Positions 51,645 to 59,494 of a stretch of 64,000 bases of DNA are shown here, in pieces. The stretch spans positions 24,573-88,572 of the forward strand of contig NZ_JAIWNC010000045.1 in assembly GCF_020216025.1 (NCBI RefSeq), in the 5' to 3' direction. The notes below the pieces were generated by a model. It was not told where the DNA came from. It did not search any database and saw only the letters and a list, made by a program, of their open reading frames with translations. Both the position numbers and the translations under genes were made by a program. The DNA is from Jidongwangia harbinensis (GTDB taxonomy: Bacteria; Actinomycetota; Actinomycetes; Mycobacteriales; Micromonosporaceae). How positions within the stretch are numbered: the first letter of the stretch is position 1; every line of letters begins with the position of its first letter.

Positions 51645-52115
51645 GTGAGAAGCAACGAGGAAGTTGTTCGTGCGGCATACCGGCTGGCAGAGGGGCCCGT
51701 CCTCGACGGAGCTGGTTTCCGCGCCCTGTTTACCGAAGACGGGACGTTCAACGACGTACCGAATAGGCAAACCTTCCGCGGAGACCAGATTCCCCAGGCG
51801 CTGACGGACTTCACCAGCATCTTTCCCGACATTCACCGGGAGTTGCTCGCCGTGCATACCTTCGGTGATGTTGTTGCCGTCGAGCTGCGAATTCAGGGCA
51901 CACATCTCGGCGGATTCCCGACCCCGGTCGGCGTGATCCCGCCGACCGGAAACCGCATCGACATGCCGGCGGCGGATTTCTGGTATCTCCGTGACGGAAA
52001 AGTCGAGAGGTTCAACTGCTACAACGGGACGATCGTGATGCTCGCCCAGATCGGGGTCAACCCCGATTTCACGTCGGCGATCGAGTCCGCCAGGACAGCC
52101 GCCACCGGGGCGTAG
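51645..52115 (+). CDS. SnoaL-like/NTF2-fold protein
   Basis: 156 residues from the GTG at 51645, which has AAGGAG seven bases upstream; the frame is open to 51516 but that stretch includes the operator. The small cone-shaped NTF2 fold is indicated by EEVVRAAYRLAEGPVLDGAG, FRALFTEDGTFNDVPNRQTF, FPDIHRELLAVHTFGDVVAV and PAADFWYLRDGKVERFNCY. Members include polyketide cyclases and ester-cyclase-like proteins, as well as enzymes of unknown role. It probably acts on a small molecule that is also the ligand of the divergent TetR repressor. Confidence 0.82.
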   Translation: MRSNEEVVRAAYRLAEGPVLDGAGFRALFTEDGTFNDVPNRQTFRGDQIPQALTDFTSIFPDIHRELLAVHTFGDVVAVELRIQGTHLGGFPTPVGVIPPTGNRIDMPAADFWYLRDGKVERFNCYNGTIVMLAQIGVNPDFTSAIESARTAATGA

Positions 52116-52554
52116 CGGAAGCCGACCATGTGCCTGCCCACGTTCGGCGTCACCGTGCACGGCTTCTGGACCGATCACCACGCCGGCGCGCACCGCTTGA
52201 TCGCTCTGCTCTCGTTCCGGGAGGGCGGCATGCCACCCATAGGGCTGCTATTGGCGGCTGTGCACCAGCGTCTGAGGTAGGTGCGGGCTGCTGCCGATTC
52301 GGTCACCGACGCCGAAACAAGGCAGGACCGACATCGCCCGCCTCAGCGGCGAACGGTTCGAGCGTCCATGGCACCGGCGAAGATCCGTTCCATGGCGACG
52401 GCATGTCCGGAGGAGGTGACGGGAGCGGCTCGGCCCGGTCTCCGCCTCGGCACTGACTGCGTGACCTGATTCTTCCTCACCTGGGCGCAGGCCGGTTGTA
52501 TCGGCATTGTCATGATCGGCTGCTGGCGGGTCCCGGCTCCCTATAGTCGCTGCT
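52116..52554. other. Intergenic region, no gene seen
   Basis: About 440 bp. Frames of 60-110 codons on the plus strand are Arg/Ala-rich and without start sites. No strong hairpin or dyad found. The promoter of the two-component operon should lie at its right end. Confidence 0.45.
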
Positions 52555-53247
52555 GTGCGTGCTCATGTACTGGTCGCTGAGGATGACGCCCGGCAGGCCG
52601 AGGTGGTCCGGCGGTACCTGGAGGCGAGCGGGTATCGCGCCTCGGTCGTGCACGGCGGCCGGGATGCGATCGAGCAGGTTCGGCTGACCCCGCCAGACCT
52701 TGTCATTCTGGACGTGATGATGCCGCAGCTGAACGGCGTCGAGGTCTGCCGGGTGCTGCGCCGGGAGAGCAACGTGCCGGTGCTGATGCTGACCGCCCGG
52801 CGCGACGAGGACGACCTGCTGCGCGGACTGGACGTGGGTGCGGACGACTACCTGATCAAGCCCTACAACCCGCGGGAGTTGATGGCGCGGGTCCGCACGA
52901 TGCTGCGCCGCAACCAGTGGGCGCCGGCCGAGCCGGATGCCGCGCTGAGCGTCGGCGAGATCGTGGTCGACATCCGGGACCGGCACGTGACCAGCGGCGG
53001 GCGCCGCGTGGACTGTACGCCCGGTGAGTTCGAGATCCTGGCCGCGATGGCCGCCGCGCCGGACCGGGTGTTCACCCGCGCGCAGCTGCTGGAGCGGACC
53101 CGTGGCTTCGAGGCCGCGGCCACCGACCGTACCGTCGACATGCACGTCGTGAGGCTGCGCCGCAAGATCGAGCCGAATCCGCGCCGCCCGGCCTACCTGC
53201 TGACCGTCTACGGCGTCGGCTACAAGCTCACGGACGGGTCGCGGTGA
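52555..53247 (+). CDS. OmpR-type response regulator
   Basis: 230 residues from a GTG at 52555. The receiver is complete: acidic pair in VLVAEDDARQ, phospho-acceptor Asp in PDLVILDVMMPQLNG, Thr in MLTARRDEDD and Lys in DDYLIKPYNPRELM. The C-terminal winged helix includes VDCTPGEFEILAAMAAAPDR and RTVDMHVVRLRRKIEPNP. It binds DNA after phosphorylation by the kinase encoded next; the two genes overlap by four bases (GTGA). Confidence 0.94.
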   Translation: MRAHVLVAEDDARQAEVVRRYLEASGYRASVVHGGRDAIEQVRLTPPDLVILDVMMPQLNGVEVCRVLRRESNVPVLMLTARRDEDDLLRGLDVGADDYLIKPYNPRELMARVRTMLRRNQWAPAEPDAALSVGEIVVDIRDRHVTSGGRRVDCTPGEFEILAAMAAAPDRVFTRAQLLERTRGFEAAATDRTVDMHVVRLRRKIEPNPRRPAYLLTVYGVGYKLTDGSR

Positions 53248-54977
53248 AGCGCGTCCCGCTGCACCGCAGCCTGGTCGCGCGGCTGCTGGCCCTCTCGCTG
53301 GTGGTCATGCTGTGCGCCGTGACGGCCACCGCGTGGCTCGCGGCGCAGAGCACCACGCGCGCGATCGTGCAGGCGCAGGACCAGTGGCCCTCCGCGGACG
53401 AGCGGATGATCTACGACGAGCTGGTCGCCTACGCCGCGACGCACACCGACTGGTCCGAGGTGCGGCCGCTGCTCGTCGAACTCGCCACGCGGACCAGCCG
53501 GCCGATCTCGCTGTCCGATCCGGAGGGCGAGTACCTGGCCGGCTCGGAGACGTCGACGGCCCGGCCGGCCCGGCGGTCGGCGCTGGTCGACCCGCTCTAC
53601 CTCGAGGGCTACCTCTCCCCCGAACCGGCCGTGCGCGGTATCGACTGGCGCGCGGTCGGTCCGTACCGGCTCACCCAGGCCGAATTGGAGACCGTCTACG
53701 AGCGCATGCAGGCGGCAGAGTCGTGCCTGCGCGACAAGGACCTCGACGCATGGCTCTCCGCTGAGAACGGCGGCCGGCCGACGCTGAACTCGGAGAACGC
53801 ATCGGACGCTCAGCGGGCCGCCTGCGCGCGCGAGTCCGGCGCCGACGTGCCCACCGCCACCGAGCGGCGGGCGCTGGACGAGCTAACCGCCCTCACCTAC
53901 GCCTGCCTGAGAGGCGGCACGGTCACCGTGCGGCTCGGCTTCACCTGGACCGGACGGGCTCCCGCCGGGTCGAACCCGCGGACCTGCATCGATGACGCCC
54001 TCCGGATGCAGCTCCGGCCGTACGTGGCCCCGCGCGCGATCCTCTACATCCACGACACGGCATCGGTGACCGGTCCGGTCTTCGACCTCTCCCGGGCCAG
54101 CACGATGCGGATCGCCGGCGTCTCGGCGCTGGTGCTGGCGGTCGCCGTCGCGATCACGCTGGTGGTCGGCGTGCGGATGTCCCGGCCGCTGCGTGCGCTC
54201 ACCCGCGCCGCGGAGCAGGGCGTGGCCCGCCTGCCGATCCGGGGCCGGGACGAGATCGGCCGGCTCACCACCGCGTTCAACGACCTGACCGAGCGCCGGG
54301 AGGCCGGGGAACGGCAGCGGCAGGCGATGGTCAACGACATCGCGCACGAGCTCGGCACGCCGCTGACCAACATCCGTGCCTGGCTGCAGGCCGCCCGGGA
54401 CGGTGTGGCGGACCCCGACCCCGAGCTGCTGGATCTACTCGCCGATGAGGCCGACGTGCTCCAGCACATCATCGACGACCTGCGCGACCTCGCCGCGGCC
54501 GACGCCGGGCGGCTGCGCCTGCACCCGGAGCTGGTGTACGTCAACGAGCTGCTCGACCAGGTCGCCGCCGCGCACCGCAGCCGCTCCGGCGACGTCACGA
54601 TCGTGACCGAACCGGTCGGCGACCCCGAGGTGATTCTGGACCCGCTCCGGATGCGCCAGGCCGTCGGCAACCTGCTCTCCAACGCGATCCGGCACTCCCC
54701 GCCGGGCGCCACCGTGACCGTCCGCTCGCGCCTCGACGGCGACGATCTGGTGATCGAGGTCGTCGACGCCGGCGACGGGATCAGCGAGGACGACCTGCCG
54801 CACGTGTTCACCCGCTTCTGGCGCGCGGACCGGTCCCGCAGCCGGCACACCGGCGGCAGCGGCCTCGGCCTGGCCATCGTCCGCGACCTCGCCGACGCGC
54901 ACGGCGGCACCGTCACCGCGACCAGCCGCACCGGCCACGGCAGCACCTTCACCATCCGCCTGCCCGCCCGGGCCTGA
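53244..54977 (+). CDS. Sensor histidine kinase with Cys-rich extracellular domain
   Basis: 577 residues from the GTG at 53244, overlapping the regulator's stop. TM1 covers about 9-33 and TM2 about 288-312. The 250-residue outside domain contains four cysteines (ESCLRDKD, RAACARESG, TYACLRGG, PRTCIDD), enough for two disulfides, a feature suited to an exposed ligand-binding domain. A HAMP region follows TM2, then the phospho-acceptor in VNDIAHELGTPLTNIRAWL (His about 369). The ATPase shows N-box NLLSNAIRHSPPG, G1 VVDAGDGISEDDLP and G2 HTGGSGLGLAIVRDLA. The signal is unknown. The acyltransferase gene 88 bp downstream may be a target. Confidence 0.93.
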   Translation: MKRVPLHRSLVARLLALSLVVMLCAVTATAWLAAQSTTRAIVQAQDQWPSADERMIYDELVAYAATHTDWSEVRPLLVELATRTSRPISLSDPEGEYLAGSETSTARPARRSALVDPLYLEGYLSPEPAVRGIDWRAVGPYRLTQAELETVYERMQAAESCLRDKDLDAWLSAENGGRPTLNSENASDAQRAACARESGADVPTATERRALDELTALTYACLRGGTVTVRLGFTWTGRAPAGSNPRTCIDDALRMQLRPYVAPRAILYIHDTASVTGPVFDLSRASTMRIAGVSALVLAVAVAITLVVGVRMSRPLRALTRAAEQGVARLPIRGRDEIGRLTTAFNDLTERREAGERQRQAMVNDIAHELGTPLTNIRAWLQAARDGVADPDPELLDLLADEADVLQHIIDDLRDLAAADAGRLRLHPELVYVNELLDQVAAAHRSRSGDVTIVTEPVGDPEVILDPLRMRQAVGNLLSNAIRHSPPGATVTVRSRLDGDDLVIEVVDAGDGISEDDLPHVFTRFWRADRSRSRHTGGSGLGLAIVRDLADAHGGTVTATSRTGHGSTFTIRLPARA

Positions 54978-55064
54978 CCCACCGTTTCCCCCTTCCGCAC
55001 CGTCGGTGGCTCCGCCACCCACGGCGATGGACCCCTGCGCAGAACCGACAGGAGGCGGCCGCTC

Positions 55065-56300
55065 ATGGCTGCGACGAAGGACCGCCTGCTGGCCCTGGAC
55101 GGGCTGCGGCTGCTGTGCGCGCTCGTGGTGGCCGCCCATCATCTCGGCATGGCCTGGTCGCTGGACGGCGTACGGCCGACCAGCACGCATCTGCCGCAGG
55201 CAATGAACTCGGTGCTGATCTACGGCTTCCTCGGCGTGGAGGTGTTCTTCATGATCAGCGGCTTCGTCATCTGCATGAGCGGCTGGGACCGGAGCCCGCG
55301 CGCCTTCGTCGCCTCCCGGGCCGGCCGGCTCTACCCGGCGTTCTGGGCGTGCGTGCTGATCACCACGGCCGTGATGACCTGGTTCCCGCTCACCGAGGGC
55401 GTCCCGCTCCCGCACGGCCTGACCGGCGGTGACGTGGCCGTCAACCTCACCATGCTCGCCGCACCGCTGAACGTGCCCTACGTCGACACCGTCTACTGGA
55501 CGCTCTGGTACGAATTACGTTTCTACCTGCTGTTCACGGTCGTGATCGCGCTGGGCCTCACCCGTGGCCGGGTGCTCGCGCTGGGCGTCGGCTGGCTGGC
55601 CGCCTCCGTCGTCGTACCGGCCGGGGTGCCGCTCGCGGAGCTGGTCATGCCGCAGTTCGCGCCGTACTTCGTGGCCGGCATGACGTTCTACCTGATCCGC
55701 CGGCACGGGATGACCCTGCCGCTGGGGTTGCTGCTCGCCGCGTCGTGGGTGCTCAGCCTGGTCCGCGTGCGGGAGCGCGTGCTGTTCGCGAACCCCGGGT
55801 TCCCGGTGCCGGTCGGGCCGGGGCTGCTGATCATCACGCTCGGGTTCGCGGTGCTGCTGACGATCGCGCTCGGGCACACCGACCGCTGGAACTGGCGCTG
55901 GCTGGCCGTGGCCGGGGCCGTGTCGTACCCGCTCTATCTCCTGCATCCGCGCATCGGCTTCACGATGATCCGGTACGCCTACGACCGCACCGGTCTCCCG
56001 GTGCTGCTGCTCGTCGCCGGCGCCATCCTGGTGCTGCTGGTCGTCGCGTGGCTGGTCCACCGCCTGGTCGAACGCCCGCTCGGCCCGGCGCTGCGCCGCC
56101 TGATCGCCACCGGGCCGGTGCGGCTCCCGGCCGGCGTGCCGACGGCCGATGGACCCGGCTCACCGGGCGGCGCGCGGGGCCCGCGGATCGGCGTGCCGGC
56201 AGACGACGCGAGCGAGTCCGCTGCGGCGGCTGCTTCATCTGCGCAATGCTGCGTGGCGACCCAGGAGCCGAGCACGAGCTGTTCTACGACGACGGCGTAA
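55065..56300 (+). CDS. Acyltransferase 3 family membrane protein
   Basis: 411 residues. LLALDGLRLLCALVVAAHHL holds the conserved catalytic His region, and about ten hydrophobic helices follow (FFMISGFVICMSGWDRSPRA, FWACVLITTAVMTWFP, TVYWTLWYELRFYLLFTVVI). The enzyme transfers acyl groups to carbohydrate or lipid-linked glycans at the membrane. After VERPLGPALRRL the last 70 residues are a Ser/Ala/Pro tail that runs into the next gene in a different frame; this tail may not be original. The gene lies 88 bp after the sensor kinase and may belong to its regulon. Confidence 0.88.
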   Translation: MAATKDRLLALDGLRLLCALVVAAHHLGMAWSLDGVRPTSTHLPQAMNSVLIYGFLGVEVFFMISGFVICMSGWDRSPRAFVASRAGRLYPAFWACVLITTAVMTWFPLTEGVPLPHGLTGGDVAVNLTMLAAPLNVPYVDTVYWTLWYELRFYLLFTVVIALGLTRGRVLALGVGWLAASVVVPAGVPLAELVMPQFAPYFVAGMTFYLIRRHGMTLPLGLLLAASWVLSLVRVRERVLFANPGFPVPVGPGLLIITLGFAVLLTIALGHTDRWNWRWLAVAGAVSYPLYLLHPRIGFTMIRYAYDRTGLPVLLLVAGAILVLLVVAWLVHRLVERPLGPALRRLIATGPVRLPAGVPTADGPGSPGGARGPRIGVPADDASESAAAAASSAQCCVATQEPSTSCSTTTA

Positions 56301-56662
56301 ACGTGGCTTTCCTGAATCGCTACCCCACCCCGCGCGGCTACGCTCTCGTCGCACCTCGCCGGCACGTCGCCGACGTCGTCCGCGGCCCTACCTCGGCGCA
56401 GTACCTCGCACTCCAAGCAGTCGTGCACACCGTCGCGGTAGCAATCAACCACGTGGTCCCGACCGAACGGACATACATCCTGTCGCTGGGCAGCATGCAG
56501 GGCAACTCGCACATCCACCGGCACGTCGCGCCGCTACCCCCCGGCACCCCCTACGGTCAGCAGCAATACCACGCACTCAGGTCGGAGAACGGCGTCATCG
56601 CACAGACCCCCGACGACGTCGCCACGCTCGGTGCCGCCATCCGCGCGGCACTCGCCGACTGA
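56246..56662 (+). CDS. HIT family protein
   Basis: 138 residues from the ATG at 56246. The catalytic histidine triad is NSHIHRHVAPLPPG (H-x-H-x-H), preceded by ALVAPRRHVADVVRG. HIT proteins hydrolyse nucleotide phosphoramidates or dinucleoside polyphosphates. Upstream in the same frame the bases still encode CGGCFICAM, the Cys pair with which many HIT proteins begin, but no start codon precedes it. The true start was therefore probably lost, or sits at an unusual codon, where the gene meets the acyltransferase end. The two reading frames overlap by 55 bp from the ATG. Confidence 0.78.
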   Translation: MLRGDPGAEHELFYDDGVNVAFLNRYPTPRGYALVAPRRHVADVVRGPTSAQYLALQAVVHTVAVAINHVVPTERTYILSLGSMQGNSHIHRHVAPLPPGTPYGQQQYHALRSENGVIAQTPDDVATLGAAIRAALAD

Positions 56663-56706
56663 CAACATCCTCGACGTGGCCGCTCCCACGCCTTGTCGGC
56701 GGCGGA

Positions 56707-57129
56707 TCAGCGCACGTCTCCAGCGCTCCCGAAATGGAGCGGCAGGACCGCTGCGGTCGTCACGGCCAGGTTTAGGTCAAGAAGCTTCTCCCGCGGGACA
56801 AACACCATCGCGCGCCCTTCGCCGACCACCACGTCCTGCGGTGAAGCGTCGGTCGCGCCACGGAACACGTGGACGATCACCGTGTGTGGGAAGCCCGCCT
56901 CGTACGGACGAGGGCCGCTCCATAGCGGACGCAGCTCGCCCACCGTCAGGCCCGTCTCCTCGAGCAATTCCCGATGCGCTGCTTGTTCGGGTGTCTCGCC
57001 TGGCTCGACATGGCCGCCGGGCAGGCTCCACTGGTTCGGAGAGACCGAGGTCCGATCATCGCGATGCTGCAGGAGTACCGCGCCCGAGGAGTCGACGAGA
57101 AGCACCAACGCAACGTCGTAGGTGGCCAT
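56707..57129 (-). CDS. Nudix hydrolase
   Basis: 140 residues from the ATG at 57129; upstream in-frame sequence has no protein character. The Nudix box is complete: GGHVEPGETPEQAAHREL followed by LEETGL, with the Glu ligands in place. N-terminal VALVLLVDSSGAVLLQHRDD and SVSPNQWSLPGG are typical of the small MutT-like group. It cleaves a nucleoside diphosphate linked to another moiety; the substrate is unknown. Converges on the HIT gene. Confidence 0.92.
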   Translation of the reverse strand: MATYDVALVLLVDSSGAVLLQHRDDRTSVSPNQWSLPGGHVEPGETPEQAAHRELLEETGLTVGELRPLWSGPRPYEAGFPHTVIVHVFRGATDASPQDVVVGEGRAMVFVPREKLLDLNLAVTTAAVLPLHFGSAGDVR

Positions 57130-57569
57130 GGCGAGATCCTGCCAGGGTCGCGTCGGCCGGCACAGCTCACCGATCCCGGCATGATCCAATACCCGCTCGT
57201 CGGTACGGGCGCGCACTATGCGTCCCCGCCCACCATCACGCCGGGTGACCCACGAGCGCGGCCAGCGCACGTTGTTGTCCATGTCCGAGGCGACCTGACT
57301 GATCAACGACAGCCGATGCACTGGTCTTGACCCGAGCGCGGAGGGTCATCCAATGTAGACGTTGCACACGACTGTCCAGGTTTACTGAGGCATGCATGTG
57401 GCGACTCTGGGACGCCGAACTCACGGGAAGAGTCGATGTTGGAAACACCGCGACGGACGACGGCGGCAGATGGCGGCCGGTCGGCTGAGAAGACTCGCAG
57501 AGTGGCGCGTACCCCACGCCGGCAGTCGTTCGGATCCGAGAAACGCACCCCGCAGCGAAGGAAGGTGCA
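57130..57569. other. Intergenic region, no gene seen
   Basis: About 440 bp between the divergent Nudix and importer genes. I found no coding frame with a start site, and no strong hairpin or palindrome. A TTGACC box at about 57328 could be a -35 element for the importer, without a clear -10. Confidence 0.4.
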
Positions 57570-58613
57570 ATGACGATGACCTCACGCCGGACCTTCTTGG
57601 CTGCAATGAGTCTCAGCGCCGTGGGCGGGACGCTCGCGGCGTGTTCGGGCGACCAGGAGAACGCGAGCGGCTCGTCCAACGGCAACGTGGACAAAGTCAC
57701 CTACCTCACTTCGTTCGGCAACCTGGGCCGGGACGCGTACATCCACGCCGCGGTGCACAAGAACTACTTCGAAGAGGCCGGGATCGAGGTCAACGTCCAG
57801 TACGGCCAGGCCGGCGACTACAACCACAGCCAGTTGCTGGCCGGACGAGCCCAGTTCGCCTCGATCGACGCCTCCGGCGCGATCATCCGGGCCGGCAAGG
57901 CCGCGAAGCCGCAGGACCGAGACCTGCGGATCGTCGGTGTGGTGCACCAGCTCACCCTCAACTCGTTGGCCACCTTCGAGGACAAGGGCTTCACCTCGCC
58001 CCGGGACCTGCAGGGCAAGACATTGGGCGCGGTCGTCGGCGCCGCGCCGCGGGCATTGTTCCCGGCGTACGCCAGGTTCGCCGGCATCGACGAGAAGACG
58101 ATCAAGTGGATCGATGCCACCACCCAGAACAGCGGGAGCCTGTTGGCGACCAATGAGGTGGACGGCCTAGTCACCCAGGTGCCTACCAAGCCCGGCCTGG
58201 AGAAGCTGGCCGGCGGTCGCAAGGTGCTCATGTTCCCGTACAGCGAATTCCTCTCCGACCTTTACGGCATCACGATCATGACCCACAAGAACGTCATCGA
58301 AAAGAACCCGGATCTGGTCCGGCGCTTCAATCAGGCGATCATGCGCGGGGTCAAGTACGCGGTCAACAACCCGGAGGAGATCGGAAAGGTCCTGCGGGAG
58401 ACCGACAACACGGTGGATGCCAACCAGGCGGCACAGGAACTGGCGATCCTCAAGCCGAACACCCTGCCTGCCAGCGGCACTCCGGTGGGCACCTTCGACG
58501 AGGCCCGGATGGCAAAGAGCATCAACCTGCTGCACGAACTCGGCCTCGTTCCGCCCGGCCTTGCCCCTGCGGACATCGCCGACGCCAGGTTCCTCCCCAA
58601 GAGCGATACGTGA
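57570..58613 (+). CDS. NMT1/SsuA-type ABC substrate-binding lipoprotein
   Basis: 347 residues. SRRTFLAAMSLSAVGGTLAAC is a Tat-like/lipoprotein signal ending in a lipobox LAAC. The mature protein has the nitrate/sulfonate/taurine/thiamine-precursor fold: VTYLTSFGNLGRDAYIHAAV, KNYFEEAGIEVNVQYGQAGD, FTSPRDLQGKTLGAVVGAAP and NEVDGLVTQVPTKPG. These proteins bring in sulfonates, nitrate, pyrimidine precursors and the like. The permease GTG overlaps its stop. No ATPase gene follows, so the pump must borrow one. Confidence 0.88.
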   Translation: MTMTSRRTFLAAMSLSAVGGTLAACSGDQENASGSSNGNVDKVTYLTSFGNLGRDAYIHAAVHKNYFEEAGIEVNVQYGQAGDYNHSQLLAGRAQFASIDASGAIIRAGKAAKPQDRDLRIVGVVHQLTLNSLATFEDKGFTSPRDLQGKTLGAVVGAAPRALFPAYARFAGIDEKTIKWIDATTQNSGSLLATNEVDGLVTQVPTKPGLEKLAGGRKVLMFPYSEFLSDLYGITIMTHKNVIEKNPDLVRRFNQAIMRGVKYAVNNPEEIGKVLRETDNTVDANQAAQELAILKPNTLPASGTPVGTFDEARMAKSINLLHELGLVPPGLAPADIADARFLPKSDT

Positions 58614-59434
58614 TCTTCAAGTCGGCAGTCCGCCCGGGTGATCGCACCGGCAGTCCCCCGCGCTGGCGCTCGTGGGCGGTCCCGCTGCCGCTGATCGGGA
58701 TCACGGTGAACCTCGGCCTGTGGTGGCTGGTCACCGCCATCTTCGAGATCAGCCCGCTCTTCCTGCCCAGTCCACTAGACGTTATCGATTCGCTGCGCCA
58801 GCCGGGACGCGGGCAGTACCTACTGGACCGCTCGCTGGAGACCGCTCAGGTCACGCTGATCGGCTTCAGTATCGCGATGTCCGGCGGGTTCGTCATCGCC
58901 GTTCTCCTGGCCACGTTTCGCAGCGTCGAACGGGCGGCCATGCCGGTGCTCGTGGCACTCAACGCCGTGCCCAAGGTCGGGCTCGCCCCACTGCTGGTCG
59001 TCTGGCTTGGGTTCGAGATCGAGCCGAAGGTCGTACTGGTCATCCTGATCTGCTTCTTCCCGATGGTGGTGGCGACCATGTCCGGCCTCGCCTCGACGCC
59101 GGCCGAGTTGGGGGAACTCGCCGCGTCGTTGGCCGCCTCGCGTTGGCAGACGTACCTCAAGGTGCGGGTGCCGTGGGCCCTGCCGCAGATCTTTGTGGGG
59201 CTCAAGCTTTCCGTGCCGCTCGCGGTCATCGGCGCTGTCGTGGCCGAAACCAACAACCCGAACTCCGGTCTCGGCAGCGCCATCGTCAAGGCATCCGCGC
59301 AGTTCGAGACTCCACTCGCTTTTCTCTGCCTGGTGCTGCTCGGCCTGTGGAGCTCCGGCCTGTTCTACTTGATCGTTGGCCTGGAGCGGTGGATGCTGCC
59401 CTGGGCGCGGGCGATCTCCGCCCAGCAAGCGTGA
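58610..59434 (+). CDS. SsuC/TauC-type ABC permease
   Basis: 274 residues; GTG at 58610 overlaps the preceding stop (GTGA). Six hydrophobic helices (VPLPLIGITVNLGLWWLVTA, IGFSIAMSGGFVIAVLLATF, VVLVILICFFPMVVATMSGL and others). The coupling loop is LGELAASLAASRWQTYLKVR, with the EAA-like spacing. It is the partner of the preceding binding protein. No ATP-binding gene follows; the next gene is a converging asparagine synthetase. Confidence 0.9.
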   Translation: MIFKSAVRPGDRTGSPPRWRSWAVPLPLIGITVNLGLWWLVTAIFEISPLFLPSPLDVIDSLRQPGRGQYLLDRSLETAQVTLIGFSIAMSGGFVIAVLLATFRSVERAAMPVLVALNAVPKVGLAPLLVVWLGFEIEPKVVLVILICFFPMVVATMSGLASTPAELGELAASLAASRWQTYLKVRVPWALPQIFVGLKLSVPLAVIGAVVAETNNPNSGLGSAIVKASAQFETPLAFLCLVLLGLWSSGLFYLIVGLERWMLPWARAISAQQA

Positions 59435-59494
59435 GTCGCCGCCTTCGGCCCAGTGACGGCCCTGGGTGTTCGATTCGGGAATCTGCGGCCGCGT

